This document shows, piece by piece, positions 42,607 to 53,065 of a DNA stretch of 64,000 nt (position 1 is the first letter of the stretch; every line of letters begins with the position of its first letter). Position numbers and translations under genes: made by a program. The notes under the pieces are model-generated. The model ran no database searches. It had not been told where the DNA came from and saw nothing but the letters and a program-made list of their open reading frames with translations. Source of the DNA: Durusdinium trenchii (lineage: Eukaryota; Sar; Dinophyceae; Suessiales; Symbiodiniaceae); assembly GCA_963970005.1 (NCBI GenBank), contig CAXAMN010018446.1:554933-618932 (forward strand), given 5' to 3'.

Positions 42607-43094
42607 AATGCATTTATCATTTAACCGTTTGAAAACATGTTTTGTTTACCCAAGAACCGAGCTGTTTGACTAAGAATTTGACACTACAAAGGCCAGGTTG
42701 AAACCGATTGTTTTCAAAGGGTTGAACTGAAGGCTAGGATTTCCAGTTTTTCCCCATGAAGTAGGGAGCCATTTGGAGTGACCACGGGAGTTCCCCCAAC
42801 CCCTTCCTATAAACATCTATAAACAATTAACAATGTGTATTAACATCTATAAGCCTTGATGTTCTTTGGATCTAATATTTTTTTGTATAATACAGTATTA
42901 CAATAGTTTACAATAATATATAAATATATAATGCAGTTCCCGGGCAAGCCGGCGGAAGTTTCCTATAAGAACAATTTGACCTATAGCTCTGCATCCGGAG
43001 TGTCCCTTCTCACACGCCCTGCGGTCTGCGACCAAACAGTCATCCAATCATCGCTCCCGCACCCCTGTCACATGCAGCCTGGTCGCTCAGAAAG
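42607..43094. other. no gene seen
   Basis: AT-rich around 42830-42930, otherwise featureless. Confidence 0.4.
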
Positions 43095-43415
43095 ATGCAC
43101 TTCTGGGCATGGTGATGACGGCGGGGACGATGGTGATGATGATGATGCTAGTGATTGTGATGACTACACCTATGATGGTCATGATGTTCATGATGGTGAG
43201 CAAGGTCATGCTGGTGATTGCGATGACGATGACGATGATGATCATGATGATGACAATGCTGGTGCCCATGGTGTTGATGATGATGATGATGATGATGACA
43301 ATGGTGATGACGGCTCAAATGATGCTGATTGTGATGAGGATGGTAATGATGATGTTGATGATGGCGAGGACGGTGATGATGATGATGATGATAATGGTGG
43401 TGTTTCAGTAGAAGG
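43095..43415. repeat. GATGAT-type simple repeat
   Basis: (GATGATGAT)n with GGTGATGAC interruptions. The aspartate-rich 183-codon frame (42931-43482) is a product of this repeat. Confidence 0.9.
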
Positions 43416-43803
43416 ACGACGGAGGACCACGGAGGACCACGGACGATCGTTCCGACTCCCCATGACCCTTCCGAAGACCTGAACACGCTGCGACCTCCAC
43501 ACCGCAACCCATGAACCATTTTCCACATCCTTTTTTTCTGCTACATACTCTTTCCACACAGTGCAAAGAGTCCTGTGCGGTAGCAGCTGTTAATGCGGTC
43601 CATCACGACGCACATAGGAGCATTGCCCGGCTGTCTGTGCGGTCCACAGCGACGCACGCAGACTGATGCCTCTCGGCAAGACCAAGGAACGGTCCACCCA
43701 GCACCTCCAGCAGGGGCTGGACGAGGTGGAACAACAGGCGGTGGGGGTGGTTCTCTGCCAGCAATACAAACCACCGGGGCCTGCAGCACACCTATCGTCA
43801 TAG

Positions 43804-44098
43804 CAACGGCAATCTGCGCGCCAGCTTAACGAAGCAATTCTGCGAGACTTCCTCAAAAGATGCACATGGAAGACATGCACCAGACATGAAAGTGCCAATT
43901 ACATTGCGGGAACGATCCTGAAGTTGCAAAACACAATGAAATTCCAGCGACAACTCATCCACCAGCAACACTTGCAGTCACATTTACAGTGCGGAAACCA
44001 TCCAGGAGTTGCAAAACGCAATGGAATTGCATCAGCAGAACTTACACCAGAAACAGGTGAAAACTCTAGTTACAATGGAGGGACGATTCGAGCATGAT
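43804..44098 (+). CDS. open frame with two-fold internal repeat, unrecognised
   Basis: The + frame reads QRQSARQLNEAILRDFLKRC, a helical stretch, then enters a repeated segment. Nucleotide copies at 43908-43979 and 43989-44060 share GATCCTGAAGTTGCAAAACA / CATCCAGGAGTTGCAAAACG and CACCAGAAACAGGTG-type blocks, about 81 bp apart. Because the offset is not kept in one frame, copy 1 reads LKLQNTMKFQRQLIHQQHLQ while copy 2 reads it best in another frame (IQELQNAMELHQQNLHQKQV). This suggests a tandem-repeat helical protein with a frameshift between units. No in-frame ATG at the start. Family unknown. Confidence 0.35.
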
Positions 44099-44193
44099 CC
44101 GAGCATGACGCGAGACCGTCCGGAAACCGTCGTTCCGCAGAGCTTGACTTTCCAGGTCCGGAGCCACACTTTGTATGGAAAAACACAAGGTAA

Positions 44194-44483
44194 CTAGAGC
44201 TAGTGCTAACTAGAGCTAGAGCCAACTAGTTCTAGAGCCCACTGGAGCTAGAGCTAACTATTGCAAGAGCTAACTAGAGCTAGAGCAACTAGAGCTACAG
44301 CTGACTGGAGCTAGAGCTAACTGGAGCTAGAGCTGATTGGAGCTAGAGCTAACTGGAGTTAGAGCTATCTAAAGCTAGAGCTAACTGAGCTAAAGCTGAC
44401 TAGATCTAGAGCTACCTGGAGCTAGAGAGCTGACTGGAACTAGAGCTGACTGGGACTAGAGCTGACTTTAGAGCTAGAGCTGA
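44194..44483. repeat. CTAGAGCTAACTGGAG minisatellite
   Basis: About 15 degenerate units of GAGCTAGAGCTAACTG (16-21 bp). AGCTAGAGCT is itself nearly palindromic, so the array is rich in self-complementary AGCT sites. Confidence 0.9.
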
Positions 44484-44681
44484 CGAATGTCCGTAACACG
44501 GAAGTTTTGCATCCTATATATTATCACATGTTTTTCGGGGTTCCCCAACCCCTCATGCTTTTCCAACAAATCCTCGCCATTGTTCGATTCTTCGCCTAAA
44601 AATCCTACTCATCTTGACAAAAGGACTTGGGGCGGGTCCATGATCGATGGAAATCAATTCAATACAACAGATTCCGGATTT

Positions 44682-44739
44682 CCCAGACACTCCATGGGGC
44701 TCCTGGCACCACCCCAAGTGATCCCATGGAGTGTCTGGG
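44682..44739 (+). mobile_element. family A element, 58-bp short form, 3-bp duplication
   Basis: CCCAGACACTCCATGGGGCT on the left and GATCCCATGGAGTGTCTGGG on the right with almost no core. Flanked by TTT at 44679-44681 and TTT at 44740-44742. The smallest copy seen; the terminal ~20 bp may be enough for mobilisation. Confidence 0.8.
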
Positions 44740-45815
44740 TTTGGATTTGGTGGGATTGACTCCAACAACTGCTTAATGGTCCTTTGGAAACTCCCAGTGG
44801 AACTAGGGTCCGCGAGGTGCCCACGAGAGGTCCGCCGGTTGGAGACCAAGGAACCATTGTTGGAGACCATGTGCCTATGTTTTTGGAACACCAGGTCAAC
44901 ATCTGTTTCTTGAGGGCTAGGGTACTAATAACGATTTTTGCGGCTGAGGATACTAGCTGCATGTCAGAGGCATGCAAGTCTAGTAAGTTGTCTACACTGC
45001 CCTTTGTGCTTCATGTGAAACACTCAGTAGCACTGCTTGGTGAGCGTTGAATGTGACCCAGACACATTGAGCACACTGACACCCATACGTTCCATTTATG
45101 CAACATTTGCCTATACATTGACCAAACCACTACATATGACCTACATGGAGTTTTTTGAGAACGCTTCTTTCAAGCCATGCTTGGATCCATCTTCATTCTG
45201 AGAACCTCGGCAAAAAATTTCCACCAGGAGTTTCAATGGGGTGCGATCCAAGGAGGTTAGGGGGGCAATGCACTCACTTAGGGACTAAACACCACCATTT
45301 TGTGACCCCTGGTATAGCGATTTTGTTTGGAGGCCGACTTTCATCGGTCCTCAGGGATGCCCACCCTTCTTGCTTCTTGCACGGTTGGGACAGCAGCCAC
45401 TCAGACCAGCCCACTGTGACCCGTTGCGACAAAATTGGAGAGGCCGAAAAAACACAGCAGGCAGATATTGAATAACCCCAGGGGCAGATATTGAAGCAGT
45501 CGACACACACACACTCTCTCATCCAACCTCCAGTTGAATGCATTTGTGCGATATTTGTCACACTATTTGATCAAAAAGAACCTTTGCACAGAATATATCA
45601 CCAACGATTTCCTATCACACTTGGTATCACTTTGTACCACATGTGTTGTTGTGGCAGTCTCTATGCTTATCTTGCGTTTGATCCGCAACCTCCTGATCCG
45701 GCAATTCTCCCAGTTTCTACCGATGAATTTTCTTGTGTGTTTTGGCGTGGTGACGACCACAGCTGAAGTGAAAAGATGAAGACCGCAAAGGTGAAGAAGA
45801 TCTGGTACGTTCGAG
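44740..45815. other. no confident gene; decayed family A copy
   Basis: 45058-45155 is a decayed family A copy (CCCAGACACATTGAGCAC to CCTACATGGAGTTTTTTGAG). Between 45480 and 45780 all three + frames and one - frame are open; one + frame has a hydrophobic run (TTCVVVAVSMLILRLIRNLL), but no frame is preferred. Confidence 0.35.
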
Positions 45816-46058
45816 GTGAAGAATGACCTATCCCCACCAAAGGACAAAGTCACAAGAAAGCAATCTACCAGACATGGCTTCAACGCCTCTTTCAAATTCT
45901 TTCTACTGAACCATACTGAACAATTTACAACTGATTTGCGCTGTGCAGATATTCCGCTCGAGTCTAGGGAACATGGACTTAGTGACTTGCTCAGATCTTC
46001 CGCTTCAAAAGGGAGTGTAGAAGTCTTTGCCTTACGGTGTTTGAAGCTTCAGAGCTGA
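45816..46058 (+). CDS. open frame, possible terminal exon, unrecognised
   Basis: About 80 codons without an ATG at the start, ending in TGA at 46058. The second half looks protein-like (FTTDLRCADIPLESREHGLS, then DLLRSSASKGSVEVFALRCL). It could be a last exon. It is followed within 20 bases by the VPVPQ-type fragment at 46077 in another frame, which argues that at most one of the two is read in a given transcript, or that an indel separates them. No domain recognised. Confidence 0.3.
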   Translation: MKNDLSPPKDKVTRKQSTRHGFNASFKFFLLNHTEQFTTDLRCADIPLESREHGLSDLLRSSASKGSVEVFALRCLKLQS

Positions 46059-46076
46059 AGTGACAGAGTCCAGCTG

Positions 46077-46121
46077 CGACAGGAGGTGCCAGTGCCCTGC
46101 GTGGTAGAGCAGGTCCGGGAG
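46077..46121 (+). CDS. VPVPQ-type repeat-protein fragment
   Basis: Reads RQEVPVPCVVEQVRE. V-P-V-P is kept, the Q is replaced by C. Confidence 0.4.
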
Positions 46122-46840
46122 ACGTCGGCACGCGGTGCGAACGCACGCGCAAAGAGGCTGCGGTGGTGGGCCAAGCGTCTCGGCTGGGATCAGTATATAA
46201 GTTCATGTAAGCTTTGAGTGACTATAATATATATATATATAGTGCAAGTCCATTGACCGCTCTTTGTTTGAGCTCCACAAATGAGACCGCAAGAGCTGTT
46301 GCACTGTTGCCTTGAAGAGGCATCCTGAAACGTGCTGAACCGATGTCTATAAATTATATCTTCACCGATGCGCACTGCTGGCAGTGCCTTTTGCCGCTAT
46401 CCGCAAATATGAAACGATGTTCCTTTGTAGTTTGATTCTGCCGGTGAATGGCAGGAGCTGGTCACATTTTTGGTGTTTGACAAGCAGGTTGGCGCCAGCT
46501 TGGCTATCTCGTTGTCCCTTGAAAGCATGCAAGCGTGCACCCATGCCGTACCCAGGTCTCGACTCTGGACTCGTATCAGTGCTTGGTGCCTGTGTGGCTG
46601 TATGCATCAAGCCAAGACTTGAACCAGCTGGAGGCTCGAGGCATCCTTGCGGCGCTTGTGTTTGTGAGCACGGGATGCCAGTGGTGTGCTTGCACATTTG
46701 CATAGGGCCCTTTGGGGCATTTCTTAGGCTTGGTCTATCTACTGCTTCAGGGGCTGGACATCCGTTGTTGGAGGTGCCCGGGTACTTGGCACAAATAAAG
46801 ATAGCTGGAATACTTACATTCTACATAGTTTGTAGGCACG

Positions 46841-47160
46841 CGGCTAATATCATAAGAAAGGCAAAGGGGAAGTTGAAGGAGTCAAAACTCAAAAAGTGTG
46901 CACATCAACGTGCGGATGACCACGGCCATGTTTTTTGAGGATGATAAGGTCGGCCAGTTGGAACAGTTCCATACAAAAGTACATGTGGACAACTAGGCGC
47001 AGGCTAACATCATAAGAAAGGTAAAGGGAAAATTGAAGGAGTCAAAACCCTGAAATTGTGCACATCAACGTGAGGATGACGACGGCCCTGTTTTTTGGGG
47101 GATGATAAGGGCGGCCAGATGGAACAATTTCAAGCAACAGTGCAGGTGGACAACTAGTAG
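46841..47160 (+). repeat. 160-bp tandem duplication
   Basis: Two units (46841-47000 and 47001-47160) start with GGCTAAYATCATAAGAAAGG and share GTGCACATCAACGTG, GGATGACSACGGCC and GTGGACAACTAG. They have diverged by scattered substitutions. The open frame 46384-46938 ends inside unit 1, and the same codons in unit 2 are broken, so that frame is not called a gene. Confidence 0.85.
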
Positions 47161-47381
47161 GCCACAGGCGTACGGACGCCAAAACTGAGCGTGTGTTCAA
47201 CAATGTCGGTTTTTTTCCCAAACCAGCACATGTTGTGATATTTCAGCCACTTAACCACATTAATGGGTCAAACCTTGTGCTGCCGTGCATGGGTTTCGCA
47301 AACACTTTCGTGTATGAAAGTAGACCATTGAAATGCCCAACCAGTGGGTTCTGAATTGTTTTTCCTTCTCATAGCAACTCT

Positions 47382-47594
47382 ATGGGGTGTGCCCTGTTAT
47401 ATACCAACTTGGACAATCAATGTGAAGTTTTTGTGCCTTTGTGCAGTGGGGCTCATGTCAGTTTTAACAGTCGTCGAGAGAACCAAACTTATGCATTGAA
47501 ATTGTTACCAAATGGTTTTCCTCCTGAAGAGTGCCGTTATCTCAAATCAGATTGGCAATTGCATTGGGACAAAATGATATCAGTGACTCAGTGA
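47382..47594 (+). CDS. 70-codon ORF with ATG, unrecognised
   Basis: ATG at 47382 to TGA at 47594. The composition looks like a soluble protein (GCALLYTNLDNQCEVFVPLC, then PPEECRYLKSDWQLHWDKMI) with no low-complexity sequence. It is one of few frames here with an ATG and no repeat. Nothing upstream suggests a promoter, and no domain is recognised. Chance remains likely at this length. Confidence 0.3.
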   Translation: MGCALLYTNLDNQCEVFVPLCSGAHVSFNSRRENQTYALKLLPNGFPPEECRYLKSDWQLHWDKMISVTQ

Positions 47595-48225
47595 CATTTT
47601 CGAGTGAAACTGTTACAACATGTTTTTGTCCTGAAGTGCAGTTGCAACGTTGTACATATCACACTCCAACATGAAATGATATACATACCTTGTTACTTGT
47701 GTTTGTTGGCGGTTATTTGATGTTATTTGCACATAAACAAATCAAATCTTGCAGTAACATACATTCCTGACATGATCCGGTTCTCTCAGATTGGGTTCAG
47801 GATTTGTTTGTTTGCAATCCGGAAATGCTTTCAGATTTGAACAGTTACAGTAAACTGTTGTTGGTGTAAAATATGATGGGCAGCATCAGGAATCGTGTCT
47901 AACAACTCTGCCGATTTGAAGACCAATCGTGAAACTCACATAGACAAGTCCCCCATGGGCATCGGCTTGGGTCAGCGAGCCGCGGTGGGTTCAGAGTGGA
48001 AGACCTGAGTCATGTTTTTTTCCCCTGACAGACCCCTCAAGATATTCCTTGGTCGCCAGAGACGTCAAATGGTCCACTCAGTTGATCCATATCCAGTCGT
48101 AGCTCAGAAGGTATGACTGGACGGCACCCACCCCCAGTCCCACCTTCAAAACGGCACGACCCGACTCTTTGCCATGACGTCTCGCCGATGAGGCCGTCGA
48201 AATCTGCATTTCGCCAGGAAGACGT
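47595..48225. other. no gene; family C fragment
   Basis: 48103-48165 holds family C blocks (AGAAGGTATGACTGGACGGC, CACCCCCAGTCCCACCTTC). The rest is featureless. Confidence 0.4.
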
Positions 48226-48254
48226 GAATTTTCGCATGGTCGAGCAGATCGTGC
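48226..48254 (+). CDS. VPVPQ-type fragment ending at a splice donor
   Basis: Reads NFRMVEQIVP and runs into CCA/GTGAGTTT, a strong donor. This is the best hint that these fragments are separate exons. Confidence 0.35.
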
Positions 48255-48903
48255 CAGTGAGTTTGCTCAGCTGCATGGGCACAAAGTTCCTTAGTGTTTT
48301 AATGGCCAACTGTTGTTACATTCCTCAGTGTTCAGCGTAATTTTATTGTCCAAATTTGTTTCACTGTTCATTTTCATGTTCACATGTCGCTCGAGATATA
48401 GTTTATAGTCATCCCGGAATAGATAGAAGATAATATGGTATAATCCCAAACATACAAACTTGAAGCTGGTCATGCTTGTGGATTGGTTCATTTTCCACCT
48501 GCGAAAATGGTGTTCCCATCTCGTACCTCTTTTGGTGTTCGGGTCATGTCCCCTTTTTCTACTCTTGAAGACCTTGTCGAGTCCAGGTGCTCCAGCGATG
48601 ATGAGAGAAACTCTAACTCAATTCGCCCGGGTTGCCAATCCCAGACACGACCTATTTGGCACTGATTTGTATACTGTACATCTATTTATGCCACCGTAGA
48701 CAGACCCCCTGAAATCAACCACCCCTGTTAAGCCTGGGTTTTTCGCCTACTTTGTGGAGGCCCTGAGGTCGGGTTCCAGGGCTTCTTCCGGATGGACAGA
48801 TCTCTCAAGTGCATCAGTCGACCCCAACAGCTGATGACCAGATGCTAGATCGATCCCAACGAAGACAGCCATACCCAGGCACGACCTGCCATGACGGACT
48901 GCC
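48255..48903. other. no confident gene; family A fragments
   Basis: 48640-48735 is a family A copy with a lost right end. 48872-48990 is another decayed copy that runs into the start of the next ORF. Confidence 0.35.
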
Positions 48904-49458
48904 ATGGACTGCCGAGAAACGGCCAGGGGTGGTGGTTTGGGGGGTCAATGGGGCGGCAGTCCTATGGCAGTCCCAATGGAGTGTAGGTATACCTCCTTTT
49001 CGGATGGTCGAGAGATGAGCTCCGTACTTCTTTCGCCAGGAGGGCAGGTCATTCGGCAGGTCCTGGAGCTTTGGAGTGATGATTCGGACAGAATCCCAAG
49101 AGCAAAGAAGGGCAGGTCATTCGGCAGGTCCTGGAGCTTTGGAGTGATGATTCCGACAGAATCCCAAGAGCAAAGAGCAGCACCTGTTTCTTTGGCCCAG
49201 CCACAGCATTTGCCGCAAGAGGAGGCGCGTTTTGGGAGACGCTATAGGCCCTTCATCTGTCAGTCTGCAATCTGGCCCGTCGCCGAGGTGCATCGGCCCC
49301 AAATCGTGGAGAAACTGGTGGAAGTGCCCAAGGCCAGCAGCCGTTCATCCGCTGACGAGCTCGGATTTGCGGCGGTGGGACAAGTGCAGGTGGAATGGAG
49401 CAGACATGAGCAGACTGGATTCATGTGGCTTTGTGATGAACACATTTTAAGAATATAA
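48904..49458 (+). CDS. 184-codon ORF with VPVPQ-type C-half, 68-bp duplication
   Basis: ATG at 48904 to TAA. The first 40 codons are family A element sequence, so the true start is later or in another exon. A 68-bp tandem duplication (49042-49109, 49110-49177) shifts the frame between copies: unit 1 reads RQVLELWSDDSDRIPRAKKG and unit 2 reads RSFGRSWSFGVMIPTESQEQ. After it the frame reads VHRPQIVEKLVEVPKASSRS, a clear member of the repeat-protein group, and ends DEHILRI. The likely product is part of the same repetitive protein. Confidence 0.4.
   Translation: MDCRETARGGGLGGQWGGSPMAVPMECRYTSFSDGREMSSVLLSPGGQVIRQVLELWSDDSDRIPRAKKGRSFGRSWSFGVMIPTESQEQRAAPVSLAQPQHLPQEEARFGRRYRPFICQSAIWPVAEVHRPQIVEKLVEVPKASSRSSADELGFAAVGQVQVEWSRHEQTGFMWLCDEHILRI
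49042..49177 (+). repeat. 68-bp tandem duplication
   Basis: GGGCAGGTCATTCGGCAGGT...CCCAAGAGCAAAGA twice, with a single substitution (GATTCGGAC versus GATTCCGAC). Near identity shows it is recent. Confidence 0.95.
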
Positions 49459-49947
49459 CATGCAGACATGCGTGTGGTCATGTGTGGACTGACTAACAGG
49501 AATCAGGAGGTCAGAGGCAAGAAAGGGCTCCTTGGACATCCTTGAACCTCCTTGGACCGCAAGGTGCTTGAACCTCCACGTCTGAATCAGGAAGGATTCC
49601 GTCCTGCTGGAAGAAGCTTCTATTGAATTCTTTCAAAGAAGCTTCAATCAGCGGGAGAGAAGTCGTGAAGGTGTTGGTGTATATGGTGGATCAACCCGGA
49701 TGTCACCAGGGTGACCTGTCGGTCGTCCATTCTGTTTGGCTGGTCATGACCCACAGCCATATGAAGCGGCATCTTCTATATCCTAACCTTCGCAAGCGGC
49801 CCTGGCCGCCACTGGCCATGTCTTTTTTCGTCACGAAACGCTCACAGTCGCGTGGGCCACTCCCAAGAGAGTTGAACAGTAACCGTAAATAGTTCCCAAA
49901 TGGACTGTCCCTTTCAACCATTTCTTGGTCCTTTCCGCCAGCTGCAC
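49459..49947. other. no confident gene
   Basis: AACCTCCTTGGAC occurs twice at about 49540-49570. The open frame 49623-49892 has no supporting features. Confidence 0.35.
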
Positions 49948-49994
49948 GAACCGATCGGTCTCCTCGCGCCGAACCGATCGGTCTCCTTTGCGCC
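49948..49994 (+). repeat. 23/24-bp tandem repeat, two copies
   Basis: GAACCGATCGGTCTCCTCGC followed by GAACCGATCGGTCTCCTTTG units, each closing with GCC. Confidence 0.85.
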
Positions 49995-50034
49995 AGGTGC
50001 AACTCGAAGAGAAGATCATCCAGGAGGGTGAACG
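49994..50034 (+). CDS. VPVPQ-type fragment
   Basis: Reads QVQLEEKIIQEGER, similar to the 52436 fragment (LQEKIVQ). Short, and judged by likeness only. Confidence 0.3.
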
Positions 50035-50945
50035 TGTTTTTTGAAGGGCGAATGATGAAGACTTTTGATCATGTAGGACTGGTAGTTGGGTTGAAAGTAG
50101 GGGACCTTTATAAAGAGTGTTTGAAATGACATGAAATTGCTGATGTACTGACATGTACTGACTCATCATCAAGTTTGTGCTTATGAACATATATGTTGTT
50201 TTGCTTTGTGTTTTCGGATGTTTTTCCAACAGGGAGTCCTCCATGCCTACACGTCCAAAGGCTCTATTTCTTCCAGGCTCAAGTAGAGGAAGTTCCTTTT
50301 CAGGTCACCTAGGGCTCCAAGTACCTCCTTAGAAGGTGATTGGAGACATTGCTATGTAGGTGCCAGGAGGGTCCAGTCGTACCGAACCTGAGATTCGGTA
50401 TGACTGGATCCCTAGGGCAAGGACCTACCAGCAACTTCAAAGGGGTCACCTGGCTGGAAGCCCCAGCCCACCACTAAGGGGCCTCCGACACCCCGAAAGA
50501 AGGTCCAGGGGATCCCTAGGACCATATGTTTAAAACAGTCTTAGATTCCCACCCTGCGAATCCCTCGGAGATCGCTTTGGGGTTCCCGTGCTTTCCGCTT
50601 TCCGCTTCGATCGGTGAAGGTCCTGTCCCCTGCCATGCAGTGATAATTGATCATTTAACATAACTTATAACATATATATATATATATTATATATATATAC
50701 CTGGAACTTCCTCAGAGTGCTTTTTTTTGGAGCTGCGGTAGATATGTATATTCCACCACCCCATTCGGGTGGTTATTCGATTTAAAATACCTCTACCCCG
50801 GGGGTGTGCTTTTCACCGCCAGGTTCCGATGATCCAGAGGAACTGGGTGGACACCGTGAAGAAGCAGCATGTGCAGGCGGCGGCGTGAAGCGGACCCGTG
50901 AAAGAGTTGTTTTTGCCAGAAAAGGAACTGAGATGTGTGGGGATG
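50035..50945. other. no gene; family C copy, (TA)n
   Basis: A family C copy is at 50311-50417, with an inverted GGTCCAGTCGTACCGAACCT facing AGATTCGGTATGACTGGATC, and a (TA)n run at 50671-50700. A chance-looking frame surrounds 50804-50940. Confidence 0.4.
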
Positions 50946-50990
50946 TAGTTGTAGTAGTAGTAGTAGTAGTAGTAGTTGTTGTTGTTGTTG
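50946..50990. repeat. TAG/TTG trinucleotide microsatellite
   Basis: (GTA)n followed by (GTT)n, with the same architecture as the tract at 1821. Confidence 0.9.
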
Positions 50991-52435
50991 CCGTCCCTGG
51001 GGCAGTCTGCAGTGGTTTGGCCAAGTTCCGGCGGACGCGGGTTCACAGGGTTCGCGGGTTCGCTGATGGAGGCCCATGAAGGCCATGAGCAAACGCTATG
51101 GCCACCTGGAGTCTGGTATATACGACGTCGCACCCCCTTTATATAGGGTCAGGTATACGGTATACCTGCTTTGGGGTGGTTGAAAAGGGGTCAATGTAGG
51201 ATCCATTAGCAGCATTGCACAATCATGTCCTAGTCCGAACATGGTGGACTAATAGCACTAATAGCAGACCTGGTTAGGACTAACAATAGCAGACCTGGTT
51301 AACAATCTAATAGCAGACATGGTCAATGTAGACAACTGTATGGCAGTCCCATGGAGTTTGGGTCATTGCGACTCGAGACCGAACAGCCTGAGGTGGTTGA
51401 GACCGAGCGGCCCAAGACCCTCCAGAAGCTGGTGAAGCGCAGGCGTCGGGCACTGCGCGGTCTGGCGCTTGCAGTTGACTTCATGCAGTGTGGGTGATGA
51501 AGACAGAAAGATATAGTACTTAGTACAAGGGTTTATGCATTTTAGTGGAACTCACCTTTAATGCCCTCTATTTTGGGGTTGAGGAATTTGGAGACCTTTG
51601 TGGGACCGTGGGCCGTTACAAATCAGTTCTGAGGATAAAAGAACCTTGCGGAACACAACCTGAGACTCCAGGCTCAAGACACGACTAATGGGACTGGCAT
51701 ATTGTTGTCTATCCTACCCAGGAAGTAATGTAGACGCTTGATTCATTAAGAACTCCTCCCATTTAGATGGAAAAGCCTCTTCATATTGTTTACTGGTCAA
51801 GAGTCTACATTACGATACATTCACCTGCAGGTCACTCTTCTGGAATTGGGGACACCCCATCGTTTCACAAGAACAGCTAGCTCCATGTCTCGGTGAACGG
51901 TTCATGTCTCCACAACCACGACGAGGGAGTCGATGGACCCCCTTCACCCCGAACAACACCTCTTCACCCCTTCGGTATGAACATGCGCCAGTCCCAGATG
52001 CAGGTCGTTTGAACCGGAACCGAGAGTGTGACTGGCGCCCCAACGGGAGAAGCACCGAGAAAGGATCGGCAAGAGAAGAGTTCGCACCCAGCTGGCGAGA
52101 TGAGACGCCGGAGATGAGCCGCATCCTCTCTCCACACCGTTGGAAACGCACGGAGCCAGTGGGGAGAAGAGGAGCCAGTTGTAGTTGTAGTTCTCAAAAG
52201 GTTATGTCGAATCAAGAGAGTCGAAAGCAACATACCAACTGAAACCTTTCAAACCTTGGTATTGTTCACACATGTTCACACGACACACGAGTAGGTGCAA
52301 CAAAAGGAACCCAAATGTGTTGGCCTCTTATGCCCATCGCACGGCTTGTTCGCCCCGCACGAATCCAAGACTTCACCCACTGTGAGGATCTCCCCTCCCG
52401 CCATGCTGAGCAGCGACGGTGTTGGTCCGTCGCTG
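50991..52435. other. no confident gene; family A fragments
   Basis: A family A core near 51170-51205 and a right end at 51340-51365 are separated by AATAGCAGACCTGGTTA repeats (51250-51320, three units). A left end lies at 51680. Frames at 51904-52242 are open on both strands with no winner. Confidence 0.35.
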
Positions 52436-52474
52436 CGCAGGAAGCCCATCCTGCAGGAGAAGATCGTCCAGGCT
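52436..52474 (+). CDS. VPVPQ-type fragment
   Basis: Reads RKPILQEKIVQA. Weak, but in the same orientation as the rest. The following stretch 52530-52575 (AAACCAATGGCACAGGTTTG, AAGATCTTGTCAA) recurs at 59000-59050. Confidence 0.3.
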
Positions 52475-53029
52475 GGAAGAACACCAAACAGGAACAGTCC
52501 AGCCCTGTGAATCCCCGACGGAAACCAATGGCACAGGTTTGGGAATCGGGACTCAAGACCCCTAAGATCTTGTCAACCCTGAAAATCGAAGCATTCCAGC
52601 ATTCCCATCGGTGAAGGGATGTGAAGTCGAACCACGTTTGGCTGAAGTGGAAACGGTGCCAGATCCCTACAAGTCCAGTTTGACCCCGTAAAACCTGTGT
52701 TTTTTTAAACCTCCATAATTAAGTATTGGTTTTGTATGACCATCTCCAGTATTTCATGAGGCCAGTTCCTGACTTGTAACCTGCTCCGTTCACAGGCCGA
52801 CTCCCGAAACCATCTCCGTTCACCTTCTTCAGCCACAGAACCTGCTTCGAGGAATAGATCGATCTGCAGAGGGCCGGACAGACGTGGAATGGACAGACGT
52901 GCGGCGACCTGTGAAAATGCGTGGCCTATTCGGCCCATTGATGGGATGGGTTCTGTTTGTTTTTTCGGTCGAGCATTCCATGTACCCCGGGGCCATGACC
53001 AACTCTGCAACTGTAGCCCAAACGCTTCG

Positions 53030-53065
53030 AAGCTGCAGGTCCCAAAGATTGTGCAAGAGGCGGTG
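53030..53065 (+). CDS. VPVPQ-type fragment
   Basis: Reads KLQVPKIVQEAV within a + frame open from 52889 to 53182. The 212-codon - strand frame over the same bases is regarded as its shadow. Confidence 0.35.

Noticed and set aside
42931-43482. 183-codon aspartate-rich frame
   Set aside because: A translation of the GAT simple repeat; the other frames are open as well (poly-M, poly-H).
46384-46938. 184-codon + frame
   Set aside because: No motif and it ends inside a tandem repeat unit; the first 150 codons look like chance sequence with many C, P and R codons.
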